Shown: positions 55,594 to 64,000, numbered from the stretch's first letter. The stretch is DNA of 64,000 nucleotides from CAVEFW01 sp963643505 (GCA_963643505.1 CAVIKF010000003.1:173611-237610); one strand, 5' to 3'. Numbers and translations: made by a program. Notes: generated by a model not told the origin, from the sequence alone.

Positions 55594-57075
55594 ATGCGGA
55601 TAGGCTTCGATAACGATAAGTACATCACGATGCAGGCCGAGCGCATCCGAGAGCGCATCGACAAATTCGGCGGAAAACTCTATCTGGAATTCGGCGGTAA
55701 GTTGTTTGACGACTATCACGCAAGTCGCGTCCTCCCCGGTTTCCAACCCGACGTGAAGATCCGTATGCTCCAAAGCATCTCCGACGATGTCGAGATCATC
55801 GTCGCCGTCAACGCAAACCACATCCAACAAGGCAAGATCCGCGGCGACTACGGCATCACCTACGACGAGGACGTGCTGCGCCTTATGGACATCTTCCGCT
55901 CCATGGGATTTGCCGTCGGCGGTGTCATGGTCACCCAATACGCCGGCCAGCAATTGGCCGACGCCTTCCGCCATCGCCTTGCCAACCTCGGCATTACCTG
56001 CAAGCTGCAATACCCCATCGCCGGCTACCCCAACGCCATCGACCATATCGTGAGCGAGGAGGGCCTCGGCAAGAATGAGTTCCTCGAGACCACAAAGCCG
56101 CTCGTGGTCGTCACAGCCCCCGGTCCCGGCTCCGGCAAGATGGCAACATGCTTAAGCCAGCTCTACCACGAGCACAAGCGCGGCGTCAACGCTGGCTATG
56201 CCAAATACGAGACCTTCCCCATTTGGAACCTCCCCCTTAACCATCCGGTCAACATCGCCTACGAGGCAGCGACGGCCGATCTCGATGACGTGAACATGGT
56301 GGACCCCTTCCAACTCGACGCCTATGGCGAGGTCACCGTCAATTACAACCGCGATGTCGAAATCTTCCCTGTCCTGCGCAGTCTCATGACCGGCATCCTC
56401 GGCGAGTGCCCGTACCAATCTCCCACCGATATGGGCGTCAACATGGCGGGGTACGGCATCATCGACGACGGCGCCTGTTGTGACGCATCCCGCCGCGAGA
56501 TCGTCCGTCGCTACTTCCGCGCAGCGGTCAACGAGAAAATCTCCGGGGCGCCCTCCGACGAGGTCAAAACCCTCGAGATGCTTATGCAAAAGGCCGGCGT
56601 CAACGCCAGCATCCTTCCGGCACGAAGCGCCGCCCTGCTCAAGGAGGAAGCCACGGGCAAACCCGCCGGCGCCCTGGAGTTGGCTGATGGCCGTGTTATC
56701 ACCGGTCGCACCTCCACCCGCCTTGGGGCTGCTTCCTCAGTCCTTTTGAACTCCCTAAAGGCGGTCGCGGGTATCGATGACGCCACCTATATCATGAGCG
56801 ACGAGGTCCTTGACCCCATCTGCGACCTGAAATCGACCCACCTCGGCTCCAAAAACCCCCGTCTCCACTCCGACGAGCTGCTCGTGGCCTTGGCCTTGTC
56901 CTCCGCAAACGAACCTCTCGCCGCAAAGGCTATCGAGAGCCTCAAAAAGCTGCGCGGATGCCACGCCCATTTCAGCGTCATCTTGAGCAACGCCGACGTG
57001 AAGTTGTATAAGACCCTCGGCATCAACGTCACCTGCGAGCCGAAATACGAAAAACATCGCTACTTCCACGGTTAG
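55594..57075 (+). CDS. DUF1846 (UPF0371) family protein
   Basis: A 493-residue cytoplasmic protein of a conserved family without an assigned function. Typical segments are RIGFDNDKYI at the start, LYLEFGGKLFDDYHASRVLPGF, a nucleotide-loop-like VVTAPGPGSGKMATCLSQLYHE (residues about 177-197, read in parts), PIWNLPLNHPVNIAYEAAT and GVNMAGYGIID. The GPGSGK segment suggests phosphate binding. ATG at 55594 is chosen because it follows GGGGG and begins the conserved sequence; an ATG at 55573 lies just upstream. It is a single-gene unit with its own terminator. Confidence 0.85.
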   Translation: MRIGFDNDKYITMQAERIRERIDKFGGKLYLEFGGKLFDDYHASRVLPGFQPDVKIRMLQSISDDVEIIVAVNANHIQQGKIRGDYGITYDEDVLRLMDIFRSMGFAVGGVMVTQYAGQQLADAFRHRLANLGITCKLQYPIAGYPNAIDHIVSEEGLGKNEFLETTKPLVVVTAPGPGSGKMATCLSQLYHEHKRGVNAGYAKYETFPIWNLPLNHPVNIAYEAATADLDDVNMVDPFQLDAYGEVTVNYNRDVEIFPVLRSLMTGILGECPYQSPTDMGVNMAGYGIIDDGACCDASRREIVRRYFRAAVNEKISGAPSDEVKTLEMLMQKAGVNASILPARSAALLKEEATGKPAGALELADGRVITGRTSTRLGAASSVLLNSLKAVAGIDDATYIMSDEVLDPICDLKSTHLGSKNPRLHSDELLVALALSSANEPLAAKAIESLKKLRGCHAHFSVILSNADVKLYKTLGINVTCEPKYEKHRYFHG

Positions 57076-57091
57076 TTTGCCTCCACGGCCA

Positions 57092-57160
57092 GCCTACTCC
57101 TGTGACTGGCCTACTCCCGCGGCTAGCCCGCTTTCTCGGCTGGCCTATTCCTGTGACTGG
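57092..57160. repeat. imperfect repeat after the DUF1846 gene
   Basis: GCCTACTCCTGTGACTGG (57092-57109) and GCCTATTCCTGTGACTGG (57143-57160) differ at one base, with related GGCTAGCC and GGCTGGCC words between. Confidence 0.7.
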
Positions 57161-57189
57161 TCGAGGCAAAACAATCGCCTTACGTGCTA

Positions 57190-57224
57190 GGGGGCCGAAT
57201 CATCGGTCCCCTTGTTGTTGTTTT
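57190..57224 (+). terminator. terminator of the DUF1846 gene
   Basis: GGGGGCCGA (57190-57198) pairs with TCGGTCCCC (57203-57211, one G-U), followed by TTGTTGTTGTTTT. Confidence 0.75.
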
Positions 57225-57269
57225 GAACGTTATCGACAAGAGCGCGGCCCCTATGGTTTTGCGTGCCTG

Positions 57270-57328
57270 ATAAGCTCCGAACCCCTAGGCATTCCAGGCC
57301 CAATAAGCCCCGAACCTCTAGGTGTCCT
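57270..57328. repeat. imperfect repeat pair touching the nadK stop
   Basis: ATAAGCTCCGAACCCCTAGG (57270-57289) and ATAAGCCCCGAACCTCTAGG (57303-57322) differ at two bases, 33 bases apart. The second lies directly downstream of the nadK stop in the transcript. Confidence 0.75.
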
Positions 57329-58310
57329 AGTAGCAACGGGACTCGCGAAAGAACACCTCAGCAGCCTTCCGGTAGAAATGGTTTTCGTTGAAATGGATGA
57401 GGGTTGTGGGGATTTCGCCACGACGAACCACCACGCGACGAACCTGGGAGTCAATGGGGAGTTTGTTGCCATCAGCAAACAAGGCGATATTGGTGCGGTT
57501 GTGGTCGTTGGACACATTGACCTCCACCACGTCTTGCTCGCCGGTGACTATCGCACGCGACATGAGGGTATGGGGGTTGAGCGGAACAACGATAAGCCCA
57601 CGATGGCCAGGAGCAACAAGGGGGCCGCCCGCAGACAAAGAGTAGGCGGTGGATCCCGTCGCACTGGCGACGACGACGCCGTCTCCGCGCATCTTCATAA
57701 CCTCGTCGTCGGAGACGCTCAATCCGAAATCGACGATAAGCCCTGATTCGTTACGCTGGATCGCAACCTCGTTGAGAGCGAAGAAACAGCGCTGGCCACC
57801 CGTTTTCGTACTGCGCCCGTCATGGGTGCGCTTCGTCGTTCCGTGCACGTCGAGGCAATCGTGGCATTTGTGACATCCGCCGCAATTTTGGCAATCGTCA
57901 TCGCATATGACATCGATGCGCAAGTTGGCACGCCTGTCGTAGCACAAGTCTCCCGCCAAGGCGGATGCGACCGCCTCGACGATGCTGCCGTTGAACTCCT
58001 CTGCGAGAAATCCGAGATGCCCGTAGTTCAAACCGAGAATCGGCGTCCCCTCGTTTGCGACCATGCGCGCAGTGCGCAAAATCGTCCCATCACCGCCCAA
58101 GACGACCGCCAAGGTGAACGGGTCAAGGAAGCGAGGATCGTCTTGCACCTCCCTGGGCAAACCCATGCCCGCAGGAGGCCCAAAAGAGGGAAGGTCATCA
58201 GATACAAAGACCACATGGTCGATGTCCTGGGAGGACAGATACCTGGACAACAACACAGACGACTCTCGCGCCTGGGGGCTGTCAGAGTTCACCACCACCA
58301 AAACTCTCAT
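57327..58310 (-). CDS. nadK: NAD kinase with a cysteine-rich insertion
   Basis: Phosphorylates NAD to NADP. The 327-residue protein has the ATP motif VVLGGDGTILRTARM (Gly-rich GGDGT at residues 72-76), LNYGHLGFLAEE and ASATGSTAYSLSAGGPLVAPG. Between these, residues 136-152 hold six cysteines in the pattern CxxxCxxCxxCxxCxxC with interspersed histidines, followed by a Lys/Arg/Thr/Gly-rich stretch to about 178. Usual family members lack this, and the protein is about 30-40 residues longer than common bacterial NadK. A zinc or iron-sulphur site is inferred. ATG at 58310 follows AGAAGG. It lies 34 bases after map and is probably co-transcribed. Confidence 0.93.
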   Translation of the reverse strand: MRVLVVVNSDSPQARESSVLLSRYLSSQDIDHVVFVSDDLPSFGPPAGMGLPREVQDDPRFLDPFTLAVVLGGDGTILRTARMVANEGTPILGLNYGHLGFLAEEFNGSIVEAVASALAGDLCYDRRANLRIDVICDDDCQNCGGCHKCHDCLDVHGTTKRTHDGRSTKTGGQRCFFALNEVAIQRNESGLIVDFGLSVSDDEVMKMRGDGVVVASATGSTAYSLSAGGPLVAPGHRGLIVVPLNPHTLMSRAIVTGEQDVVEVNVSNDHNRTNIALFADGNKLPIDSQVRRVVVRRGEIPTTLIHFNENHFYRKAAEVFFRESRCY

Positions 58311-58344
58311 ATCAAAATACCTTCTTGCCGTCGGGGGAATCGCT

Positions 58345-59115
58345 TTACACCGGACGCTTGTGGTCAGCCTCGGTGGTAATGATGACGGGTCCCTCCTCGG
58401 TGATAGCCACCATTTTCTCGAAGTGAGCCGAGGGCTTGCGATCACGTGTGACCACGGTCCAACCATCAGTCATCTGCTTGGTCTTATATGTTCCCATGTT
58501 GATCATAGGCTCGATGGCCAAGACCATGCCAGCCTCCAGGCGAATACCCGTATGTTTGTGGCCAAAGTTGGGAACATTAGGATCCTCATGCATGACACGG
58601 CCGACCCCGTGGCCTACGTACTCGCGGACGACGCCATATCCCGCCGCCTCCGCAATGCTTTGCACGGCATACCCGATGTCACCGAGACGATTGTCGACGC
58701 GAGCTGCGTCAAGTCCCGCCCACATGCACTTCTCGGTCACCTCAAGAAGACGTTCAACCTCGGGAGAGATCTTGCCGACAGGATAGGTCCACGCATTGTC
58801 GCCAACCCAACCATCGACAGTTGCGCCCGTATCGATGGAGAGGATGTCGCCCTCCTTGAGAATCACGTTCGCGCTGGGAATGCCATGGACGATCTGATCG
58901 TTTACGGAAGCGCAAATCGATCCTGGGAATCCATACAGACCCTTAAATGATGGAATGCCACCCTCAAGACGGATCATGCGCTCGACGAAGGAGTCGATCT
59001 CCAAGGTGGAAATACCGGGTTCTACGATTCGGCCAGCCTCACGAAGAACCTTTGCAGAAACGCGACCCGCCTCCTTCATCGCTTCGATCTCGGCAGGTGA
59101 TTTCTTGATAATCAT
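58345..59115 (-). CDS. map: methionine aminopeptidase, type I
   Basis: Removes the initiator methionine. The 256-residue metalloprotease has GFPGSICASVNDQIVHGIP, the metal ligands in ILSIDTGATVDGWVGDNAWT, the catalytic His in EYVGHGVGRVMHEDPNVPN and the ligand in MVLAIEPMINMGT. ATG at 59115 follows GAAGG. A terminator separates it from rplA upstream. Confidence 0.96.
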   Translation of the reverse strand: MIIKKSPAEIEAMKEAGRVSAKVLREAGRIVEPGISTLEIDSFVERMIRLEGGIPSFKGLYGFPGSICASVNDQIVHGIPSANVILKEGDILSIDTGATVDGWVGDNAWTYPVGKISPEVERLLEVTEKCMWAGLDAARVDNRLGDIGYAVQSIAEAAGYGVVREYVGHGVGRVMHEDPNVPNFGHKHTGIRLEAGMVLAIEPMINMGTYKTKQMTDGWTVVTRDRKPSAHFEKMVAITEEGPVIITTEADHKRPV

Positions 59116-59200
59116 CAGTGTTACCTTCTAAATCAAATCTCGAACTTGGAATAATGAATCCTTTTGAGTATATAGCAAAGCCTCGAAGTTAGCTGAAACT

Positions 59201-59232
59201 AAAAAAGAAAAGGCGCCCCCGAAGGAACGCCC
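59201..59232 (-). terminator. terminator of rplK-rplA
   Basis: On the minus strand GGCGTTCC, UUCG tetraloop, GGGGCGCC-type stem (eight pairs with two G-U), followed by TTTTCTTTTTT. Confidence 0.88.
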
Positions 59233-59258
59233 TTGGTTGATAGGTTTTGAGCTACCGT

Positions 59259-59963
59259 TTATGCCTCGGTATAAGCGCGGTTAACAGCGGGGTCGACCTT
59301 GACACCAGGAGTCATGGTTGCAGCAACCGTGACAGACTTGACATAGCGGCCCTTTGCGGCAGCAGGCTTCATACGAAGAATCTCATCGTAGACAGCGCCG
59401 TAGTTTTGGGCGAGCTGCTCAGCGGTGAAGCTGACCTTGCCAAGGGTGACATGGCAGATGCCGTAGCGGTCTGCACGATACTCGACGCGGCCGCCCTTGA
59501 GATCGGTGATAGCCTTGGCGACATCGGTGGTAACGGTACCGAGCTTGGGGTTCGGCATCAAGCCACGAGGGCCGAGGATCTTGCCGAGGCGACCAACCTT
59601 GGACATCTGGTCGGGAGTTGCAACCGCAGCGTCGAACTCGATCTTGCCAGCCTGGATATCAGCAACGAGATCATCAGAACCGACGATGTCTGCGCCAGCC
59701 TCAGCGGCGATGCGGGCATTCTCGCCCTCAGCAAACACGGCGACGCGGACGGTCTTGCCAGAGCCGTTGGGCAAGCTGACGGTACCACGAAGCTGTTGGT
59801 CAGCCTTGCGGGTGTCGATACCGAGACGGAAGTGGCCCTCAACGGTCTGGTCAAACTTGGCGGTGGAGATCTCCTTGAGCGTCGCAAATGCGCTCAGGGG
59901 AGACACGGGCTCTGCAGGCAACTTCTCTAGTGCTGCGCGGTAATTCTTGGACTTCTTAGCCAT
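59259..59963 (-). CDS. rplA: 50S ribosomal protein L1
   Basis: A 234-residue L1-stalk protein. Typical segments are [29 protein letters not shown] (read in parts), [22 protein letters not shown] and [20 protein letters not shown]1 usually also represses its own operon through the rplK leader. ATG at 59963 follows AAAGGAA. Confidence 0.97.
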   Translation of the reverse strand: MAKKSKNYRAALEKLPAEPVSPLSAFATLKEISTAKFDQTVEGHFRLGIDTRKADQQLRGTVSLPNGSGKTVRVAVFAEGENARIAAEAGADIVGSDDLVADIQAGKIEFDAAVATPDQMSKVGRLGKILGPRGLMPNPKLGTVTTDVAKAITDLKGGRVEYRADRYGICHVTLGKVSFTAEQLAQNYGAVYDEILRMKPAAAKGRYVKSVTVAATMTPGVKVDPAVNRAYTEA

Positions 59964-60055
59964 TTCATTTCCTTTCGTGGTTTTGGCGGGTGTGGCTCAC
60001 CCTTCCACTCTCATAGATCACGACCCGTTCATGGACAACGGGACCGTCATGGTTC

Positions 60056-60538
60056 TTAAGCGTTAAGCAGTGCCTGGAGCTTACGAGTGACGACGTACTT
60101 GGTCTTCATCTCGCGACCCTCGACGCGAACGCCCATGGAGCGGGCGGTACCTGCAATGATGTTCTTAGCAGACTCGATGTCGTTAGCGTTCAGGTCGGGC
60201 ATCTTAAGCTCAGCGATCTCAGTGAGCTGTGCGTCGGTAAGCTCGCCGACAAACTTCAGCTGCGGAATGCCGGAGCCAGACTTGATGCCGAGCTTCTCCT
60301 TGATCAGGAACGCCGCGGGAGGAGTCTTGCAAATGAAGGTGAAGGACTTATCCTCGTAGATGGTGATCTCAACAGGGATGATAGTGCCCTTCTGCTCTGC
60401 CGTTTGGGCGTTGAACGCCTGGCAGAACTGCATGATGTTGACGCCCTGGGCGCCAAGAGCGGGACCGACCGGAGGGGCCGGGTTGGCTGCGCCAGCAGGA
60501 ATCTGGAGCTTGACGAAGCCAGTCTGTTTCTTAGCCAT
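60056..60538 (-). CDS. rplK: 50S ribosomal protein L11 with C-terminal extension
   Basis: A 160-residue protein of the GTPase centre. The core matches L11: [54 protein letters not shown], and [12 protein letters not shown]. After GVRVEG, where most L11 proteins end at about 141 residues, about 19 further residues follow ([19 protein letters not shown]). ATG at 60538 follows AGGTAATGTGAG. First gene of the rplK-rplA unit. Confidence 0.96.
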   Translation of the reverse strand: MAKKQTGFVKLQIPAGAANPAPPVGPALGAQGVNIMQFCQAFNAQTAEQKGTIIPVEITIYEDKSFTFICKTPPAAFLIKEKLGIKSGSGIPQLKFVGELTDAQLTEIAELKMPDLNANDIESAKNIIAGTARSMGVRVEGREMKTKYVVTRKLQALLNA

Positions 60539-60560
60539 TTCTCACATTACCTTTCACTTC

Positions 60561-60698
60561 ACCTGGCATAAACCAGGTTAGCTCTGTGCCTATCAACAAA
60601 CGCCTCGGGCGAGAAGCCCCAGTCCACGTGGGCGCCCTCAACGACTGTCTCAAACGTATGCTCCGCGTTTGCGCGCACGGCTTAAAGCCCGCAAACGC
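60561..60698 (-). promoter_or_regulatory. structured rplK leader
   Basis: The 182-base leader between the nusG terminator and rplK carries two inverted repeats: GCGTTTGCG with CGCAAACGC (60665-60673 and 60690-60698) and ACCTGG with CCAGGT (60561-60566 and 60573-60578). L1 binding to this leader is known in other bacteria; here it is only suggested by position. No clear promoter was found. Confidence 0.4.
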
Positions 60699-60720
60699 AG
60701 TAGCTTTCTAACAATACACA

Positions 60721-60748
60721 AAAAGTGGGCCTTACACAAGGCCCACTT
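60721..60748 (-). terminator. terminator of secE-nusG
   Basis: A perfect ten-base inverted repeat, AAGTGGGCCT (60723-60732) with AGGCCCACTT (60739-60748), six-base loop, and a run of T on the minus strand. It lies 27 bases after the nusG stop. Confidence 0.85.
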
Positions 60749-60774
60749 CATTATTTATGGGGTGAATTTAAGTT

Positions 60775-61311
60775 TTACTGTTCCCTGGCGATCTGCTCGA
60801 ATGAAAGCTCGACGGGCGTCTCGCGACCGAAGATGGAGACGAGCACCTTAACCTTGCCAGACTCGGGCATAACCTCGGAAACGATACCATCGAAGTCAGC
60901 AAGAGGACCACTGACGACCTTAACAGGCTGTCCCACCTCAACAGAGGTAGAAGTCTTCCTTGTCTTCTCCGCCTTAGCCGTACGCTTCATGATGTTGTTG
61001 TACTCCTCGCGAGACAACGGCTCAGGATTGCCCTGGCTACCGACAAAACCGGTGACACCTTGGGTATTACGAACTACGACGCGGAGGTAATCGTCCATCT
61101 CCATCTTAACAAGCACATAACCGGGATAGACTTTGCGCTCGCTTTCGACACGACGGCCGCCTTCCTTGATCTCGGTGACCGTCTCAGTCGGAATCTCGAT
61201 CTTCGAGATGCGATCTTCGAGGCCAAGCGCCTCAATACGAGCCAAAAGGTTATCGTGAACCTTATTCTCATACCCCGAGTAAGTATGGACAACATACCAT
61301 TTCTTAGCCAT
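60775..61311 (-). CDS. nusG: transcription termination/antitermination protein NusG
   Basis: A 178-residue RNA polymerase-binding factor. The NGN domain shows KWYVVHTYSGYENKV and VYPGYVLVKMEMDD, and the KOW domain GQPVKVVSGPLADFDGIVSEV. It follows secE after a gap of 16 bases, the conserved order. Confidence 0.97.
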   Translation of the reverse strand: MAKKWYVVHTYSGYENKVHDNLLARIEALGLEDRISKIEIPTETVTEIKEGGRRVESERKVYPGYVLVKMEMDDYLRVVVRNTQGVTGFVGSQGNPEPLSREEYNNIMKRTAKAEKTRKTSTSVEVGQPVKVVSGPLADFDGIVSEVMPESGKVKVLVSIFGRETPVELSFEQIAREQ

Positions 61312-61327
61312 ATTCTACCGACGCTCC

Positions 61328-61720
61328 CTATCCATGCAAGCCGGAGAATGCCACCAGCAAAGGCGTGATAATACCGGAGTCGAGAATATACACATAGATG
61401 CCAAAGAAGAGCAAAGCAGCGACAACAACACCGCTCCATTGAAGAACGTCTTGACGAGTGGGCCAAGTAACGCGCTTCATCTCAGACCTCACCTCACGAA
61501 GGAACTTGAAACGCTTCTTCTTGGGTTTGGGCTCAGCTTTCTTGGCAGGTTTAGCGGTTTCAGACTTGCTTTCGGACTTGCTAAAGAGCGACTTCTTGGG
61601 TTGTTCTTCAGTTTCCTCCACATCAGTAGAAGGATTCTCGACTTCCTCAAGTGCGGCTGCCTTCTTCTCTTGGCGACGCGCAGAAGCTTTTGCTCGCTGA
61701 GTTTTAGATTTCTTCGCCAT
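61328..61720 (-). CDS. secE: preprotein translocase subunit SecE
   Basis: A 130-residue Sec component with a long charged N-terminal extension (Lys, Glu and Ala), the SecE motif EVRSEMKRVTWPTRQDVLQ and one membrane helix (WSGVVVAALLFFGIYVYILDSGI). The extension is common in Actinomycetota. ATG at 61720 lies after GGAATC, and tRNA-Trp is about 98 bases upstream. Confidence 0.94.
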   Translation of the reverse strand: MAKKSKTQRAKASARRQEKKAAALEEVENPSTDVEETEEQPKKSLFSKSESKSETAKPAKKAEPKPKKKRFKFLREVRSEMKRVTWPTRQDVLQWSGVVVAALLFFGIYVYILDSGIITPLLVAFSGLHG

Positions 61721-61786
61721 CTGATTCCTTTGACTAATTCATGACCAAAATATGGCCAAAAAATGGTTGTCCTTATACACCAAACA

Positions 61787-61804
61787 AGCAGCCGTTTGGC
61801 TGCT
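61787..61804 (-). terminator. short hairpin after tRNA-Trp
   Basis: AGCAGCC and GGCTGCT (61787-61793 and 61798-61804) form a seven-pair stem with loop AAAC on the minus strand, followed by TTGTTTGG. It could be a weak terminator or a processing signal between tRNA-Trp and secE. Confidence 0.4.
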
Positions 61805-61818
61805 CATACAAAACAAGC

Positions 61819-61895
61819 TGGCAGGCCAGGAGGGACTCGAACCCCCAACATGCGGTTTTGGAGACCGCCGCTCTACCAATTGGAGCTACTGGCCT
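61819..61895 (-). tRNA. tRNA-Trp (anticodon CCA)
   Basis: Minus strand cloverleaf: acceptor AGGCCAG/CTGGCCT, anticodon stem GCGGT/ACCGC with loop CTCCAAA giving anticodon CCA, T arm with GGTTCGAGTCC, discriminator G as expected for tRNA-Trp. CCA is encoded. Confidence 0.95.
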
Positions 61896-61920
61896 GTTTT
61901 ACAACTTCCTCTACAAACCT

Positions 61921-62070
61921 CTATCGAGTTTCCTTGTGCAGCGTGTGCTTGTTGCACCACTTACAATACTTCTTGAACTCGATACGGTCGGGATTGTTCT
62001 GCTTGTTCTTCTTGGTCGTGTAATTGCGGCGCTTGCACTCGGTGCAGGCCAGGGTGACCAATGTACGCAT
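61921..62070 (-). CDS. rpmG: 50S ribosomal protein L33
   Basis: A 49-residue protein: [20 protein letters not shown], then [20 protein letters not shown] and [10 protein letters not shown]. The two CxxC pairs (CTEC and CKWC) are the zinc-binding form of L33. ATG at 62070 follows AAGGAG seven bases upstream. Located between tuf and tRNA-Trp, a common bacterial order. Confidence 0.95.
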   Translation of the reverse strand: MRTLVTLACTECKRRNYTTKKNKQNNPDRIEFKKYCKWCNKHTLHKETR

Positions 62071-62120
62071 GAATACTCCTTATACCGTAATCTTAGAGCT
62101 TTGAACCTACACATGAATTC

Positions 62121-62163
62121 AAAAAAAGCCGGAGGTTGGAGGCTGCACCAACAACCTCCGGCT
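62121..62163 (-). terminator. tuf terminator
   Basis: AGCCGGAGGTTG (62127-62138) pairs with CAACCTCCGGCT (62152-62163), followed by seven T on the minus strand. Confidence 0.9.
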
Positions 62164-62182
62164 CAACAGTCAACAAGTTAAT

Positions 62183-63379
62183 TTACTTGATGATCTTGGT
62201 GACGCGGCCAGAACCGACCGTGCGGCCACCCTCGCGGATAGCGAACTTGAGGCCCTCTTCCATAGCGATGGGATGAATCAACTCGCCCTTGAGGTTGACA
62301 TTGTCGCCAGGCATAACCATCTCGACGCCCTCAGGCAGATGTGCAACACCGGTAACGTCGGTGGTGCGGAAGTAGAACTGCGGACGATAGCCATCGAAGA
62401 ACGGGGTGTGACGACCGCCCTCTTCCTTGGTCAGGATGTAAACCTGGCCCTCAAACTCGGAATGCGGGGTGCAGGTGCCGGGCTGAGCCAGAACCTGGCC
62501 ACGGATGATGTCCTCGCGCTTGATGCCGCGAAGCAAGCAACCGATGTTGTCGCCAGCCTGAGCCTCGTCGAGGAGTTTGCGGAACATCTCGATGCCGGTG
62601 CAGGTGGTCTTGGTGGTTTCCTTGATGCCGACGATCTCCAGCGGGTCGTTCATGTGAAGAACGCCACGCTCGACACGGCCAGTAGCAACGGTACCACGAC
62701 CGGTGATGGTCATGGTGTCCTCGACAGCCATCAGGAACGGCTTGTCGACATCGCGCTCGGGAGTGGGGATGAAGCTATCGACGGTGTCCATGAGCTCCCA
62801 GATTGCCTCCTGATATTCCTTGTCACCCTCGAGGGCCTTCAGGGCAGAACCCTTGATGATGGGGCAATCCTCGAAGCCATAGGACTCAAGAAGCTCGGTG
62901 ACTTCCATCTCAACAAGCTCGATGAGCTCCTCGTCGTCGACCATGTCGCACTTGTTCAGGAAGACGACGATGTAGGGAACGCCGACCTGGCGGGCCAAGA
63001 GGATGTGCTCACGAGTCTGAGCCATCGGGCCGTCGGTTGCGGCGATAACCAGGATTGCACCGTCCATCTGAGCAGCACCGGTGATCATGTTCTTGACATA
63101 GTCAGCATGGCCGGGGCAGTCGACGTGAGCGTAGTGACGGGTGTCGGTCTCGTACTCGATGTGAGCGATGGAAATGGTGATGCCACGCTCGCGCTCCTCG
63201 GGAGCCTTGTCAATCTGGTCGAATGCAGTGAAGTCTGCTTTTGCGCTGCCGTGAGAACCATCGTTCTCAGACAGAGTCTTAGAAATTGCTGCGGTCAGCG
63301 TGGTCTTGCCGTGGTCAACGTGGCCGATGGTGCCGATGTTAACATGAGCCTTGCCGCGCTCGAACTTTTCCTTTGCCAT
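62183..63379 (-). CDS. tuf: elongation factor Tu
   Basis: Delivers aminoacyl-tRNA to the ribosome. The 398-residue GTPase has [14 protein letters not shown] (G1), RGITI (G2), [12 protein letters not shown] (G3), NKCD (G4) and GSALKALEG (G5), then domains 2 and 3 ending in GRVTKIIK. The ATG at 63379 ([10 protein letters not shown]) follows AAGGAGGG; an upstream ATG is not used. Cotranscribed with three tRNAs upstream. Confidence 0.98.
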   Translation of the reverse strand: MAKEKFERGKAHVNIGTIGHVDHGKTTLTAAISKTLSENDGSHGSAKADFTAFDQIDKAPEERERGITISIAHIEYETDTRHYAHVDCPGHADYVKNMITGAAQMDGAILVIAATDGPMAQTREHILLARQVGVPYIVVFLNKCDMVDDEELIELVEMEVTELLESYGFEDCPIIKGSALKALEGDKEYQEAIWELMDTVDSFIPTPERDVDKPFLMAVEDTMTITGRGTVATGRVERGVLHMNDPLEIVGIKETTKTTCTGIEMFRKLLDEAQAGDNIGCLLRGIKREDIIRGQVLAQPGTCTPHSEFEGQVYILTKEEGGRHTPFFDGYRPQFYFRTTDVTGVAHLPEGVEMVMPGDNVNLKGELIHPIAMEEGLKFAIREGGRTVGSGRVTKIIK

Positions 63380-63462
63380 GTTTTCCCTCCTTAAGGGTTC
63401 GCATACGTGCGAAAGAAACAAACATAACGACGCGCCCCATGTGGGACGCGGAATAAATAAAA

Positions 63463-63539
63463 TGGTAGCGGTGACTGGATTTGAACCGGTGACGCCACGG
63501 GTATGAACCGTGTGCTCTGACCAACTGAGCTACACCGCC
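63463..63539 (-). tRNA. tRNA-Met (anticodon CAT, elongator type)
   Basis: Minus strand cloverleaf: acceptor GGCGGTG/CACCGCT (G-U first pair), anticodon stem CACGG/CCGTG with loop TTCATAC. It lacks the three G-C pairs of the initiator tRNA, so elongator Met is likely; a lysidine-modified Ile tRNA also reads CAT and cannot be ruled out. CCA encoded. Confidence 0.9.
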
Positions 63540-63544
63540 ATAAC

Positions 63545-63620
<76 letters not shown>

Positions 63621-63625
63621 AATAA

Positions 63626-63710
63626 TGGTGGGCGCGCATGGATTCGAACCATGGTAAGCATAGCTAACGGGTTTACAGCCCGTCCCCTTTAACCACTCGG
63701 GCACACGCCC
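63626..63710 (-). tRNA. tRNA-Tyr (anticodon GTA)
   Basis: Class II tRNA with long variable arm. Acceptor GGGCGTG/CGCGCCC, anticodon stem ACGGG/CCCGT with loop CTGTAAA, T arm GGTTCGAATCC, encoded CCA. Confidence 0.95.
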
Positions 63711-63781
63711 CTGTATTGCGCTCAATTCATGTGTATTTATCAAGCTGCCGCTCGAACGCTCCCGCATTTCGAGCGAATGAT

Positions 63782-63810
63782 ACTTTACGGAAAAATACCT
63801 GACCTGTCAA
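63782..63810 (-). promoter_or_regulatory. strong promoter of the tRNA-tuf operon
   Basis: Perfect TTGACA (63805-63810), 17-base spacer, TAAAGT (63782-63787), about 70 bases before tRNA-Tyr. It would drive tRNA-Tyr, tRNA-Thr, tRNA-Met and tuf. From 63811 to the right edge (190 bases) no gene is visible. Confidence 0.75.
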
Positions 63811-63930
63811 CAGCCTTTTTCCAAAGAAATCGAACTCTTTGCCTATCTGGTCAAACGAAGCTAGCGGCCCCAAAATACAACTCCACAAGCCCGAACGTGC
63901 CTCGCGTTTTCGCATATGCCTGGTGCTTTC

Positions 63931-63998
63931 ACGTATATCTGGCATGCTCGGAGACTATCGCCCGACATGCTCGGGGACGCTCGCCTTGCACGCTCGGG
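63931..63998. repeat. imperfect ~25-bp repeats at the right edge
   Basis: GCATGCTCGGAGAC, ACATGCTCGGGGAC and GCACGCTCGGGA recur at roughly 22-30 base intervals and continue to the edge, so the full extent is unknown. Confidence 0.5.
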
Positions 63999-64000
63999 AA

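Noticed and set aside
63727..63945. 72-codon minus-strand ORF at the right edge
   Set aside because: It crosses the strong tRNA-tuf promoter, has no ribosome site and no family resemblance.

Overview
The window looks like a chromosomal segment of a high-GC Gram-positive bacterium of the class Coriobacteriia (Actinomycetota). The grounds are high GC with GTG and TTG starts, a division and cell-wall (dcw) cluster that has ftsZ, sepF and divIVA but no ftsA, a meso-DAP type MurE (DNPR motif), a CIRCE element on clpC, tRNAs that encode their CCA ends, and ordinary housekeeping content. The assignment below class level is inference. No prophage, transposase, CRISPR array or conjugative gene is visible.

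Layout. 1-2.6 kb: a Trm9-like methyltransferase (cut by the left edge) is divergent from a radical-SAM/GNAT Elp3, suggesting a wobble-uridine modification pair. 2.7-12.2 kb, minus strand: clpC under CIRCE, a two-gene unit of a DUF3160 lipid-anchored-like/membrane protein and a CapA-like phosphatase-fold protein, then lysS, greA and tatA. 12.4-25.9 kb: a 43-residue membrane micro-ORF, an MMPL/RND exporter, a SWIM-SNF2 helicase, a secreted CWB2-glucosaminidase, idi, galU and a large MacB-like ABC transporter. 26-31.7 kb: tRNA-Glu, the TPP-riboswitch operon thiC-thiM-thiE-thiD-glutaredoxin, thiN, and rnpB (RNase P RNA, plus strand).

31.8-53.6 kb, minus strand: the dcw cluster, transcribed mraZ-rsmH-ftsL-ftsI-murE-murF-mraY-murD-ftsW-murG-murC-murB-ftsQ-ftsZ-pgeF-yggS-sepF-yggT-divIVA. 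Upstream of it lie xerD and pyrG. The genes are tightly packed with many start/stop contacts. 55.5-59.2 kb: a DUF1846 protein, NAD kinase with a cysteine-rich insertion, and methionine aminopeptidase. 59.2-63.8 kb, minus strand: the translation block tRNA-Tyr, tRNA-Thr, tRNA-Met, tuf, rpmG, tRNA-Trp, secE, nusG, rplK, rplA.

The points most worth a second look are the Elp3/Trm9-like pair, six cysteines inserted into NAD kinase, MraZ boxes sitting in the spacer of the mraZ promoter, an apparently leaderless xerD whose -35 lies inside the pyrG terminator, six identical 36-bp repeats in ftsQ, and a recurrent habit of short paired repeats next to gene 3' ends (idi, ftsQ, xerD, nadK, the MMPL gene, rnpB). 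All calls come from reading the sequence; no database search was run.
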